Source: a virus
Virus record (IMG/VR): IMGVR_UViG_3300045925_000054
Span: 1-47,216 of that record
Strand: one strand, 5' to 3'
Length of the DNA stretch: 47,216 bases
In this document: positions 29,521-37,952 of the stretch, in pieces
Numbering within the stretch: position 1 is the first letter of the stretch
How the letters are laid out: every line of letters begins with the position of its first letter
Program-made: the position numbers and the translations under genes
The notes under the pieces: model-generated
Told to the model about the DNA's origin: nothing
Database searches by the model: none
Seen by the model: the letters and a program-made list of their open reading frames with translations, nothing else

Positions 29521-31480
29521 TCGGGCGTTTTCCGTTCTCACGGTCAAGTCGATCGACGAGGATCAGCGCATCATCCGCGGCGTCGCGACGACGCCCGAAG
29601 CTGACCGGATCGGCGACATCGTCGAGCCGCTCGGCGCCATCTTCAAGAATCCCCTCCCACTGTTGCTGTTCCACAAGGCCGACAAGCCGGTCGGGACGGC
29701 GGTCTTCGATACGCCCACGAAAAAAGGCATCGAGTTTACGGCGAGCCTGCCGCGGATCAACGAGCCGGGCACGCTGAGAGACCGCGTCGAGGAAGCCTGG
29801 CAGTCGCTGAAGGCCGGCCTGATCCGCGGCGTCTCGATCGGGTTCAACGCGCTCGAGGACGGCGTCGAGCTCCTCAAGACCGGCGGCCTCCGGTTCACGA
29901 AGACCGAGATCCTCGAACTCTCACTCGTTACGGTGCCGGCGAACGCGTCGGCGTCGATTCAAACGATCAAAAGCATCGTCGCCGAGCAATTCGCCATGCC
30001 TGCGCGAAACGCTCGCGGCTCTTCCTCGTCCGGTGCCTCGGACACATCTCGAAGGACTGGACCGATGAAGAAAACGATCGCGGAACGGAAGCAGGTCTGC
30101 GTCGCCGAGAAGGCGGCCAAAGTCGCGCGCATGAATGAACTCATGGGCGAGGACGACGGCGCGACACTCGACGCGGCCGGGCAGGAAGCATTCGCCACGC
30201 TGACCGACGAGATCAAGGCGATCGACGATCAGCTCGCGCGTCTCGAGACGCTCGATCGTGTGACTCGCGAGTCGGCGGTCGTCGTCAAAGGGGGGACTCC
30301 CGAGGAGGCCTCGACGGCGCGGTCGACGCAGACGTCGCGCGTGATCACGTTCAAAGAGAACCTGCCGCCCGGGTATCAGCTCGCGCGCGCGGTCATCTGC
30401 AAGATCAACGCGTACATCAATCACGTCAACGCGTACGAGGTGGCGAAGGGACTCTTCCCGAGCGACACGCGCGTGCAGGAATACCTCCGGCCGCAGTACC
30501 AGCGTGGCACCGTCGCGGCTGGCACGACCACCGACACGGACTGGGCGACGGCGCTCGTCGATCCGACGAACCTCGCGAGCGAGTTCATCGAGTATCTGCG
30601 TCCGATGACGATCGTCGGGAAGTTCGGGACCGGCGGCATTCCGGCGCTGCGGAACGTCCCGTTCAATGTGCGCATCGTCGGCCAGACGACGGGCGGGACG
30701 GCGAACTGGGTCGGCCAGGCGAAGCCGAAGCCGCTCACGAAGTTCCACTTTGCGCCGACCACGCTCACGTGGGCGAAGATCGCCGCGATCTCGGTCATCT
30801 CCGACGAGCTCGCGCGGTTCTCGGTGCCCGGCGCGGAAGGTCTCGTCCGCGATGCCCTGTCGGAGACGATCGTCGAGAAGATCGATACCGACTTCATCGA
30901 TCCCGATGTCGCGGTCTCGGCGGACGTCTCGCCGGCGTCGATCACGAACGGCGTCACGCCACTTTCGTCTGCGGGCACGTCGGCGGATAACATCCGCTCG
31001 GACATTCAGAACCTGCTCGAGCAGTTCATTCTCAATAACCAGCGGGTGACCGGTCTCGTGCTGATCATGCCGGAGACGCTGGCACTCGCCGCGTCGATCA
31101 TGGTCAACGACCTCGGGCAGCGGGAATTCCCGGACCTCGAAGTCGGCGGCGGTCGTCTGCTCGGGATCCCGGTCATCACGTCGCAGTATGCGGCGGACGA
31201 AGGGACACACGGGAACCTGCTGATCGCGGTCAACGCGCGCGAGGTCTTCCTGTCCGACGACGGGCAAGTCTCGATCGACGTGAGCCGCGAGGCCGCACTC
31301 GAGATGCTCGACACCGGGTTCACGCAAAGTCAGCCGACCGGCGCGTCGCTCGTGTCGCTGTGGCAGAACAACTTGCTCGGCATCAAGGCGGAGCGCTACA
31401 TCAACTGGAAGAAGCGGCGCGCCGAAGCCGTGTCGTACATGGACGACGTGAACTGGGGCAGCGTAGGCAGCCCGGCGTAG
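29513..31480 (+). CDS. Prohead protease-major capsid protein fusion (HK97-like)
   Basis: 655 residues in one frame. Residues 1-155 are an HK97 prohead protease (S78/U35 type): H54 in 'LLLFHKADKPVGTA', S108 in 'IRGVSIGFNALEDG' and E135 in 'EILELSLVTVPANA'. A Ser-rich linker leads to a coiled-coil delta/scaffold region (about 185-270) and an HK97 capsid fold ('TDWATALVDPTNLASEFIE' in part; 'VLIMPETLALAASIMVND' near 530). M185 (base 30065) has GAAGGA eight bases upstream, so free scaffold-capsid can be made internally. The gene follows terL directly and precedes portal, reversing the usual portal-protease-capsid order. Confidence 0.92.
   Translation: MLSRAFSVLTVKSIDEDQRIIRGVATTPEADRIGDIVEPLGAIFKNPLPLLLFHKADKPVGTAVFDTPTKKGIEFTASLPRINEPGTLRDRVEEAWQSLKAGLIRGVSIGFNALEDGVELLKTGGLRFTKTEILELSLVTVPANASASIQTIKSIVAEQFAMPARNARGSSSSGASDTSRRTGPMKKTIAERKQVCVAEKAAKVARMNELMGEDDGATLDAAGQEAFATLTDEIKAIDDQLARLETLDRVTRESAVVVKGGTPEEASTARSTQTSRVITFKENLPPGYQLARAVICKINAYINHVNAYEVAKGLFPSDTRVQEYLRPQYQRGTVAAGTTTDTDWATALVDPTNLASEFIEYLRPMTIVGKFGTGGIPALRNVPFNVRIVGQTTGGTANWVGQAKPKPLTKFHFAPTTLTWAKIAAISVISDELARFSVPGAEGLVRDALSETIVEKIDTDFIDPDVAVSADVSPASITNGVTPLSSAGTSADNIRSDIQNLLEQFILNNQRVTGLVLIMPETLALAASIMVNDLGQREFPDLEVGGGRLLGIPVITSQYAADEGTHGNLLIAVNAREVFLSDDGQVSIDVSREAALEMLDTGFTQSQPTGASLVSLWQNNLLGIKAERYINWKKRRAEAVSYMDDVNWGSVGSPA
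30051..30067 (+). promoter_or_regulatory. Internal ribosome site and start for capsid-only product
   Basis: GAAGGA (30051-30056) is 8 bases before ATG 30065-30067, in frame with the fusion gene and exactly at the start of the delta/scaffold region. It would give a ~471-residue capsid precursor without protease, so the protease-containing form could be kept minor. Confidence 0.6.
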
Positions 31481-31502
31481 CGTCGTTTCGGATCGTTTGG
31501 GG

Positions 31503-31532
31503 GCCGGGTCAGGCGGGCGAGCCTGGTCCGGC
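31503..31532 (+). terminator. Strong hairpin after the capsid gene
   Basis: GCCGGGTCAGGC (31503-31514) pairs with GCCTGGTCCGGC (31521-31532) over 12 bp with two G-U pairs and a 6-base loop. It lies in the only gap of this operon section. The following bases (CGTGTTGTGAT) are weakly T-rich, so it may terminate part of the transcripts or protect the 3' end of the abundant capsid message. Confidence 0.55.
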
Positions 31533-31545
31533 CGTGTTGTGATCT

Positions 31546-31782
31546 ATGCACCTGACTCCGATGGTCGCGCTCGTCGACTTTTCCTTCCGCACACGCACGG
31601 CGAAGGCCGGCGAACGATTCGACGCGACGCCGGTCGAGCGGATCGTGCTCAAAGCACGCAAGCAGGCGCGAGTCGCGACGGCCGCCGACGATGTCGCGGT
31701 CGATCCGGCGCCTGACACACCGACACGCAAGCGCAAGCGCACATACAGGCGACGCGACCTCGTCGCGGAGCCGAAGGCGTGA
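31546..31782 (+). CDS. Small basic head-region protein
   Basis: 78 residues. N-terminal beta part ('PMVALVDFSFRTRTAKAGER') of the type seen in small phage head-tail proteins, then a basic Thr/Lys/Arg tail ('TRKRKRTYRRRD'). Not assigned; the basic tail suggests DNA contact inside the head. Overlaps the portal GTG by 4 bases. Confidence 0.6.
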   Translation: MHLTPMVALVDFSFRTRTAKAGERFDATPVERIVLKARKQARVATAADDVAVDPAPDTPTRKRKRTYRRRDLVAEPKA

Positions 31783-33203
31783 CGTTCAAGGCCTTCGTCG
31801 GTCGGGTCCGAGACTTCTTCTTCTACAAAGCCGCTCCGCAGAACCTGTCCTCGGTCAATAGCCAGGGCGGCTGGTGGCCGCTCATCCGGGAACCCTACGC
31901 CGGCGCCTGGCAGCAGAACGTCACGATCGACGTCACGACGGTGCTCTCGCATCCGGCGCTGTTCGCCTGCGCGACGCTGATCGCGTCCGACGTCGCGAAG
32001 ATGCGGCTCAAGCTGGTGCAGCAGCGGATGCCGGGGCTCTGGGTCGAGGCCGAGAACGTCGCGTATGGGTCGGTGATCCGCAAGCCGAACCACTATCAAA
32101 ACCGGATCCAGTTCTATGAGTCGTGGGTGCTCTCGAAGAATACCCGCGGGAACACCTACGTCCTGAAGTCGCGCGATAACCGCAGCGTCGTCGACGGAAT
32201 GTATGTCCTCGACCCGCTCCGCTGCCGTCCGCTCGTCGCGCCAAACGGCGACGTCTTTTACGAACTGAAGACCGACAACCTGTCGGCGCCGGCACTCGAG
32301 CAGATCCCAACCCTCGAAGGCGCGCAGATCGTCGCGCCGGCGACCGAGGTGATCCACGACCGGATGAACACGCTGTTCCATCCGCTCGTCGGCATCGCAC
32401 CGATCTACGCGTGCGGCCTGGCGGCGATGCAGGGGATCCGGATCCAGGAGAACTCGACCGTCTTCTTCTCGAGCGGCTCGAATCCCGGGGGCGTGCTGAC
32501 GGCGCCTGGGTTCATCAACGACGACACGGCCAAGCGGCTGAAAAAGTACTGGGAGGAAAACTTCACCGGCGCCAACGTCGGGAAGGTCGCGATCCTCGGC
32601 GACGGGCTGAAGTTCGAAAAAATGTCGGTCAACGCCGTCGACTCGCAGCTGATCGAGCAGGACCAGTCGACGTCGCTGAAGATCTGCACGGCCTACAAAG
32701 TCCCGCCGTACAAGATCGGGATCGGCCCGTATCCGAATACGAACTCCGTCGAGGCGCTCGATCAGCAGTACTACTCCCAATGCCTGCAGATTTATCTCGA
32801 GGCGATCGAGATCTGCCTTGACGAAGGCCTCGGCATGGCGAAGGCCGGGGCGCCGCAGGAGTGGGGGACGGAGTTCGATCTCGACGACCTGATGCGTATG
32901 GATACGGCGACGCTCGTCCGGACGGCGTCGGAGTCGCTGAAGGGCGGCATGTCGCCGAACGAGGCGCGGCGGAAGTTCTTCGGCCTCGGGCCCGTCACGG
33001 GCGGTGATTCGCCATACCTGCAGCAGCAGAACTTCTCGCTCGAGGCGCTCGCGAAACGCGACGCGCAGGACGATCCGTTCGCGAGCAAGAGCAGCAGTAC
33101 ACCGGCACCGGCGCCGCAGTCGTCAGGGGCGAGCGACGACACCGCGGCACAGGAGCGCGACATGGTGGAGATGTTGAGGAAAGAACTCGGGCTCGCCGCA
33201 TGA
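31779..33203 (+). CDS. Portal protein (HK97-like)
   Basis: 474 residues from GTG 31779. Typical HK97 portal sequence: 'SHPALFACATLIASDVAKM', 'RIQFYESWVLSKNTRGNTYV', 'PIYACGLAAMQGIRIQENST', 'LDQQYYSQCLQIYLEAIE' and 'MSPNEARRKFFGLGPVTGGD'. It forms the dodecameric ring through which DNA enters and to which connectors bind. It follows the capsid gene rather than preceding it. C-terminus is acidic and overlaps the collagen-like gene start. Confidence 0.92.
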   Translation: MTFKAFVGRVRDFFFYKAAPQNLSSVNSQGGWWPLIREPYAGAWQQNVTIDVTTVLSHPALFACATLIASDVAKMRLKLVQQRMPGLWVEAENVAYGSVIRKPNHYQNRIQFYESWVLSKNTRGNTYVLKSRDNRSVVDGMYVLDPLRCRPLVAPNGDVFYELKTDNLSAPALEQIPTLEGAQIVAPATEVIHDRMNTLFHPLVGIAPIYACGLAAMQGIRIQENSTVFFSSGSNPGGVLTAPGFINDDTAKRLKKYWEENFTGANVGKVAILGDGLKFEKMSVNAVDSQLIEQDQSTSLKICTAYKVPPYKIGIGPYPNTNSVEALDQQYYSQCLQIYLEAIEICLDEGLGMAKAGAPQEWGTEFDLDDLMRMDTATLVRTASESLKGGMSPNEARRKFFGLGPVTGGDSPYLQQQNFSLEALAKRDAQDDPFASKSSSTPAPAPQSSGASDDTAAQERDMVEMLRKELGLAA

Positions 33204-33973
33204 CGTCCGAGGATCGGGCCGCGGTGATCAGAGCGATCGCGCCAGTCATTCGGGAATATGTCGCCGCAGAGATCGCGATACGAGACACGAAGATCGCGAT
33301 CCTGACGAACGCGATCTCGGAATTGAAGGCCGTCGCGCCGGTGCCGGGGCCGCCTGGGCCGCCGGGACCGCCCGGAGAACGAGGCGAGACGGGCGGCAAA
33401 GGCGATCCAGGGGTGCAAGGGGAAAGAGGCGATCAAGGGATCAAGGGCGACACCGGCGATCGAGGCGACCGAGGCGAGAAAGGCGATCAAGGGATCGCCG
33501 GCCGAGACGGGTTGCCCGGCGTGACGGGGCCTGTCGGGGACAGAGGTCCGCAGGGTGATCGAGGTGAGCGAGGCGATCGGGGCGAGAAGGGCGACACCGG
33601 CGACCGCGGCGAAGACGGGCTCGGGTTCGATGACCTGGACGTCGTGTACGACGGCGAGCGAACGCTGACGCACCGGTACATGAGGGGCGAGCGCGTGAAG
33701 GAAGTCACGGTCGTCTTCCCGGTGACGATTTACCGCGGCGTCTGGACGAATGAGACGCCGTACGAGCGCGGCGATCAGGTGAGCGACGGCGGGTCGACGT
33801 GGACGGCGCTCGCGGCGAGCAAGGGGATCAAGCCCGGACAACGGCTCGAGGCCTCGCGGTGTTGGCAGTTGTCCTCGCAGCGTGGCCGGCAGGGCGAGCG
33901 CGGCGCGAAGGGCGAGACGGGCGATCGCGGGCCGAAGGGCGACCAGGGCGAGCGAGGTCCGAAGGGGTACTAA
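33200..33973 (+). CDS. Collagen-like virion protein
   Basis: 257 residues. An N-terminal helix (1-45) that could trimerise is followed by 30 uninterrupted Gly-x-y triplets (residues 50-139), starting G-P-P-G-P-P-G-P-P and rich in charged G-D-R/G-E-K units. A globular beta region follows (about 141-225; 'YRGVWTNETPYERGDQVSDG' is a carbohydrate-binding-like pattern), then a second set of about ten Gly-x-y triplets to the end. Between portal and connector genes, it could be a head fibre like SPP1 gp12. Its closeness to the glycosyltransferase cassette makes it a candidate substrate. Confidence 0.85.
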   Translation: MTSEDRAAVIRAIAPVIREYVAAEIAIRDTKIAILTNAISELKAVAPVPGPPGPPGPPGERGETGGKGDPGVQGERGDQGIKGDTGDRGDRGEKGDQGIAGRDGLPGVTGPVGDRGPQGDRGERGDRGEKGDTGDRGEDGLGFDDLDVVYDGERTLTHRYMRGERVKEVTVVFPVTIYRGVWTNETPYERGDQVSDGGSTWTALAASKGIKPGQRLEASRCWQLSSQRGRQGERGAKGETGDRGPKGDQGERGPKGY

Positions 33974-34318
33974 ATGGCGATCGTGTCACTCGACACCGCG
34001 ATGGCGCATCTGCACCTGAACCTCGACGGGGACGGCTCGCCGAATCCCTACGAGTCGGACGTGCAGTTGAAGCTCCACCAGGCGACAGCGATCGTCCTCA
34101 TGCACATCAAACGGCATGAGTATGCCGATTGGAGCGAGGACACGGATCCGGCGACGGATCCGGAATACGCGCTCGCGTCCGCGGCGATCTTGAAGGTGCT
34201 CGGGAACCTGTGGAAGTTCCGCGGCGACGATGCGCAGACGCCTGGCGCCGTCGAAGGTCCGCTGACGCCTGACATCGTGCTCCTGCTGTCCGGAATGCGG
34301 GATCCGACGATCGCATGA
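33974..34318 (+). CDS. Head-tail connector (gp6-like)
   Basis: 114 residues, helical, starting right after the collagen-like stop. Pattern 'LDTAMAHLHLNLDGDG', 'LKLHQATAIVLMHIK', 'ALASAAILKVLGNLW' and 'DIVLLLSGMRDPT' matches the HK97 gp6/SPP1 gp15 adaptor family that stacks under the portal. ATGA overlap with the first gene of the modification cassette, which separates it from the other connector genes at 39401 onwards. Confidence 0.85.
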   Translation: MAIVSLDTAMAHLHLNLDGDGSPNPYESDVQLKLHQATAIVLMHIKRHEYADWSEDTDPATDPEYALASAAILKVLGNLWKFRGDDAQTPGAVEGPLTPDIVLLLSGMRDPTIA

Positions 34319-34944
34319 AGGCGCCCATCGTTCCTCGAGCGGCGCGCGTCGAGCGAGACTGGCCGGGATCGACGGTCGTGTGCATCGGCAGCGGTCCAAG
34401 CCTGACGCAGGCCGACGTCGACGCCGTCCGCGGACGCGCGAAGGTGATCGCGGTGAATGACGCGTACCGTCTCGCGCCGTGGGCAGACGCGCTCTATGCG
34501 TGCGACGCGAAGTGGTGGAGGTGGCACGATGGCGCGCAGGCCTTCGCCGGCGAAAAGTGGGCGATGCAGAGGCCGTCGGCGCGGTGGCCGGGCGTCAAGA
34601 TCCTGCGGAACACCGGCGCGAACGGCCTCGAGACGAATCCGACCGGCCTCCGGACGGGGCGGAACAGCGGTTACCAGGCGATCAATCTGGCCGTGCACAA
34701 AGGGGCGCGGCGGATCATCCTGCTCGGCTACGACATGAGCGGCGGCCGGCAGCACTTCTTCGGCGAGCATCCGGATCGCACCGGGGCGCCGTTTGCGTCC
34801 TGTCTGCGCGCGTTCGCGACGCTCGTCGAGCCATTGCAGGCGCGCGGGATCGAGATCGTCAACTGCACCCGGAAGACCGCGCTCGTCTGTTTCCCGTTGC
34901 TGCCGCTCGAGGAAGCGCTCCGCGTCGAGGTCGCGGCCGCGTGA
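34315..34944 (+). CDS. DUF115/MAF-like Rossmann protein (modification cassette)
   Basis: 209 residues. 'STVVCIGSGPSLTQADVDA' is the Rossmann-type G-S-G-P-S-L motif of DUF115/MAF proteins, some of which are glycosyl- or pseudaminic-acid-transferase-like. 'AKVIAVNDAYRLAPWADALY', 'GYQAINLAVHKGARRIILLG' and the 'YDMSGG' loop complete the fold. First gene of the seven-gene cassette, overlapping both neighbours by 4 bases. Likely transfers or recognises an activated sugar; the substrate is unknown. Confidence 0.75.
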   Translation: MKAPIVPRAARVERDWPGSTVVCIGSGPSLTQADVDAVRGRAKVIAVNDAYRLAPWADALYACDAKWWRWHDGAQAFAGEKWAMQRPSARWPGVKILRNTGANGLETNPTGLRTGRNSGYQAINLAVHKGARRIILLGYDMSGGRQHFFGEHPDRTGAPFASCLRAFATLVEPLQARGIEIVNCTRKTALVCFPLLPLEEALRVEVAAA

Positions 34945-36011
34945 GGTTCATCACGCCGTCGAAGGTGTTCTCGCATCTCGACCGGATGGCGGCCTGGCAG
35001 CACGGCCAGAAGGCGGCGCCGGTGACCGTCGAGTGGGATCTCTCGAATCGGTGCGTCCTCGGCTGCCAGTCCTGTCACTTCGCCCATACCCATACGCGCG
35101 GGCCCTGGGTGATGCGCGATCGCCGTCTCCCGATGGCGTTCGAGGACGTCGGCGACTACGCGGACACGACGCTCGTCCGTCGCGCGCTCGAGCAGATGGC
35201 CGCGGCCGGCGTCAGGGGCGTCGTGTGGACCGGCGGCGGCGAGCCGACCACACATAGCCAGTGGCCGGAGATCGTGCAACACGCGGCGAGCCTGGGCCTC
35301 GAGCAAGGCATGTACACGCTCGGCGGTCTCTTGCGTCCGGAGTCGGCGCGCACACTCGCCGAGGCGGCGACCTGGGTCGTGGTCTCCCTCGACTGTGCCG
35401 ATCCGGTCACCTATCACCACGAGAAAGGCGTCCCGACGGATCGCTTCTGGCGAGCGGTCGACGGGATCCGGTGGCTCGCCGAGCCGAAGCTGACGACGGT
35501 CGGCGTGTCGTTCCTGCTGCACGCGGGCAACTGGCGCAAGGCCGAGACGATGGTCTATCTGGCGCGGCAGCTCGGCGCGACGTATACGACGCTCCGGCCG
35601 ACGATCGAGACCTCCCCCGACGCGCCGGCGACGTGCACCGGCGACCGGTCGTGGATCGCCGAGGCCTTCGAGACGCTCGTCGCGATCGCCAAAGAACCAG
35701 ACGTCGAGTGCGACGTCGAGCGGTTCATGGAGTATCTGGACTGGAACGGCCGGACGTATTCGACCTGCTACGGCGTGCGGTTCAACGCGACGATCACGCC
35801 GGACGGCCGCGTCTGGCTGTGTCCGCAACGGCGCGGCATCCCGGACTCGCTGCTCGGCGATCTGCGGACGGAGTCGTTCGCCGACATCTGGGCGCGGCAT
35901 CCCGGGCAGCGGACGGACCTCTCCGACTGCCGCGTGATGTGTCGCCTGCACCTGATGAATCAGCAGTTGTCGCAGGTCTACGCGCCGCGCGCACACGAGG
36001 CCTTCGTGTGA
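34941..36011 (+). CDS. Radical SAM/SPASM enzyme
   Basis: 356 residues from GTG 34941 (GTGA overlap). C38-x3-C42-x2-C45 ('CVLGCQSCHF') binds the 4Fe-4S/SAM cluster; G-G-G-E-P-T at 98-103 is the SAM-binding motif. The C-terminal SPASM-like domain has C276 ('TCYGVRFNATITPDG'), C294 ('VWLCPQRRG') and C330-x3-C334 plus the 'LGDLRTESFADIWAR' signature. SPASM enzymes typically modify peptides or proteins, or carry out sugar dehydrogenation. In this place it probably alters a virion protein or a sugar donor. No precursor peptide gene was seen nearby. Confidence 0.9.
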   Translation: MRFITPSKVFSHLDRMAAWQHGQKAAPVTVEWDLSNRCVLGCQSCHFAHTHTRGPWVMRDRRLPMAFEDVGDYADTTLVRRALEQMAAAGVRGVVWTGGGEPTTHSQWPEIVQHAASLGLEQGMYTLGGLLRPESARTLAEAATWVVVSLDCADPVTYHHEKGVPTDRFWRAVDGIRWLAEPKLTTVGVSFLLHAGNWRKAETMVYLARQLGATYTTLRPTIETSPDAPATCTGDRSWIAEAFETLVAIAKEPDVECDVERFMEYLDWNGRTYSTCYGVRFNATITPDGRVWLCPQRRGIPDSLLGDLRTESFADIWARHPGQRTDLSDCRVMCRLHLMNQQLSQVYAPRAHEAFV

Positions 36012-36688
36012 GGGCGATCATCGTGTCGGTCAACTACGCCGATTTCCTGGCGGTGACGCTGCCGGCGTGGAAGGCGATCCTGCCTCCGGGGACGCTGTCG
36101 GTCGCCACGGCGCCTGGCGATCCCTCGATCGAGCTCGCGGTCGCGCACGGGGTGACGCCCATCGTCACCGACGCGTGGACGCGGCTCGACGAGACGTGTC
36201 ACGTCGGCGGGACTCCGACCTTCAACGCGGCGTACGGGATGGATGTCTGTCTCGGGTTGGTGGATGAACTGATCGACCCGCCCGAATACGGGGAAGTCGT
36301 CGTGAACATCAATGTCGACTGCTACCCGGTCGGCGCGTGGCCGCAGGACAAGCACATTCTCCCGACGATCCTGTACGGGGCGTGGCGGTATCACTGCCTG
36401 ACGGCGAAGGACTTCACCACATTCCAGGCGGACGGCTCGCTCGATCGGTTTCCGCGGATGAAGAACTCGGGCGGGCGGCCGGTCGGCTACTTCAACGCCT
36501 GGCGCTGGGTGAAAGGTCGCCGGTTCGGCTCCTATCCGACCGCCGGCAAGTACGACACGAACTTCATCGAGCTCTATTACCGCAAGCGGTGGGACTACTT
36601 CGAGGGGCTGTCGCTGCTGCATCTCGGTCCGCAGGCCGGATGGGAGAACTGGCGCGGCCGCTCGGTGCCAGCGTGGGGGGCCGCGTGA
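36008..36688 (+). CDS. Glycosyltransferase-like protein
   Basis: 226 residues from GTG 36008. A GT-A-type start ('RAIIVSVNYADFLAVTLPAW'), 'VVNINVDCYPVGAWP' where the usual D-x-D is replaced by N-x-D, and a later 'RPVGYFNAWRWVKGRRFGSY' acceptor-side segment. Aromatic residues and a 'LHLGPQAGWENW' end fit a sugar-binding fold. GTGA overlaps on both sides tie it to the cassette. Glycosyltransferase assignment is probable, not certain. Confidence 0.65.
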   Translation: MRAIIVSVNYADFLAVTLPAWKAILPPGTLSVATAPGDPSIELAVAHGVTPIVTDAWTRLDETCHVGGTPTFNAAYGMDVCLGLVDELIDPPEYGEVVVNINVDCYPVGAWPQDKHILPTILYGAWRYHCLTAKDFTTFQADGSLDRFPRMKNSGGRPVGYFNAWRWVKGRRFGSYPTAGKYDTNFIELYYRKRWDYFEGLSLLHLGPQAGWENWRGRSVPAWGAA

Positions 36689-37407
36689 AGGCGTCAGCGT
36701 ATCCACACGTCCTCGGCGAGCTCGAGACGCTGCAGGCGATCTGTGCGGGTCAGTCGATCGCGCGCTACGGCGACGGCGAGTTCGCGATGGCGGCCGGCTA
36801 TGCGATGAAGACGCAGACGCACGATCCGGCGCTGAGTACGCGTCTGCGGCAGATCCTCTTCGACTCTGGCGACTGCCTCGTCGGCGTGCCGAACATTCAC
36901 CCGAGCATCGAGACGCCGAAGCGGACCGGATGGAACAAGCATCTCGAGCGCGGCTGCCGACTCCTGCGGCCGGGGCGTGCGTACGCGAGCTCGTTCATCA
37001 CGCGGCCGGACTCGGCGCCGTGGATCAACACGCCAGACTATTGGGCGCTGCTCGAGACGCTCTGGGTCGGGCGGGACATCGTCCTCGTCCGCGGCAGTGA
37101 TAAGTCGCTCCGGCCGACGGACCTCGTCGGCGCGACACGTATCCGAGAGGTGATCGGGCCTGAACAGCACGCGTGGACGGAGTACCCGCGGCTGATGGAC
37201 GAGATCGGCGTCCCGACGGCGCGCGTCCTGATCTGCCTTGGTGCGACGGCGACCGTGATCGCGAACGATCTGTGCGCGAAGGGCGTGCACGCGGTCGACC
37301 TCGGGCACATCGGCGGGTTCCTCCGCAAGCATCGTCGCGGCGAGCCGATGTGGCTCCCGAAGGACATTCGGCAGCCGGACGGCTTTACGAAGGTGGCGAC
37401 GGCATGA
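36685..37407 (+). CDS. GT-D-fold glycosyltransferase (DUF1792-like)
   Basis: 240 residues. 'SIARYGDGEFAM' (R27-Y-G-D-G-E32) is the signature of the GT-D/DUF1792 family, in which this D-G-E motif binds the nucleotide-sugar and metal. Later segments ('GWNKHLERGCRLLRPGRAYA', 'RVLICLGATATVIANDLCAK', 'DLGHIGGFLRKHR') match the same fold. GT-D enzymes glycosylate serine-rich adhesins; here the acceptor is presumably a phage structural protein. Confidence 0.82.
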   Translation: MKASAYPHVLGELETLQAICAGQSIARYGDGEFAMAAGYAMKTQTHDPALSTRLRQILFDSGDCLVGVPNIHPSIETPKRTGWNKHLERGCRLLRPGRAYASSFITRPDSAPWINTPDYWALLETLWVGRDIVLVRGSDKSLRPTDLVGATRIREVIGPEQHAWTEYPRLMDEIGVPTARVLICLGATATVIANDLCAKGVHAVDLGHIGGFLRKHRRGEPMWLPKDIRQPDGFTKVATA

Positions 37408-37952
37408 CGGCCGAGGCCTTCGCCGTGCGTGCGCACACGATCCCCTACGTCCGGAAGGGCGTCTGGTATTCCGAGATCTATCTCTTCCTGTCGTGCTGTC
37501 TCAATGCCGGGGTGACGCTGGTCGTGGAGTCGGGCGTCAAGTACGGCATGTCGACGCGCCTGCTCGCCGCGACGTTCGGCGGGCCGGTGATCTCGATCGA
37601 CCGGGACTTCGAGATCGAGGCGCCGGAGCGCGTGCACTTCATCGCCGGCGACGTCCAAGAGATCCTGCCGCGGGTGCTCGCCGAAGCCCGGCGTCAGACG
37701 ATCGGGTTGCTGATCGATGGACCGAAGGACGCGATCGCGATCGCGCTGAAGGACGCAGCCTTCATGTATCCGCACGTCGCCGTCGTCGGCGTGCACGATC
37801 TCGACGCCTCGTGTGGCGCGGACTTTCATAGCCACGCCGAAGGGTTCCGGGCGACCTATGGGCGGGCGCTCGACCTCCCAGTGATCGAACCGTACGCGAG
37901 CAAGTATCCGGACGGGCCCGGGATCGGCGTCTGGGTGCGGAGGGCGGCATGA
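37404..37952 (+). CDS. SAM-dependent methyltransferase-like protein
   Basis: 182 residues, ATGA overlap. Class I methyltransferase Rossmann pattern: 'VVESGVKYGMSTRLLA' (motif I, residues 41-55), 'VISIDRDFE' (motif II) and 'IGLLIDGPKDAIAIALK' (motif IV-like). It resembles sugar-O-methyl or cephalosporin-hydroxylase-like phage enzymes that act on glycans. In this cassette it may methylate a sugar added by neighbours. Confidence 0.72.
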   Translation: MTAEAFAVRAHTIPYVRKGVWYSEIYLFLSCCLNAGVTLVVESGVKYGMSTRLLAATFGGPVISIDRDFEIEAPERVHFIAGDVQEILPRVLAEARRQTIGLLIDGPKDAIAIALKDAAFMYPHVAVVGVHDLDASCGADFHSHAEGFRATYGRALDLPVIEPYASKYPDGPGIGVWVRRAA

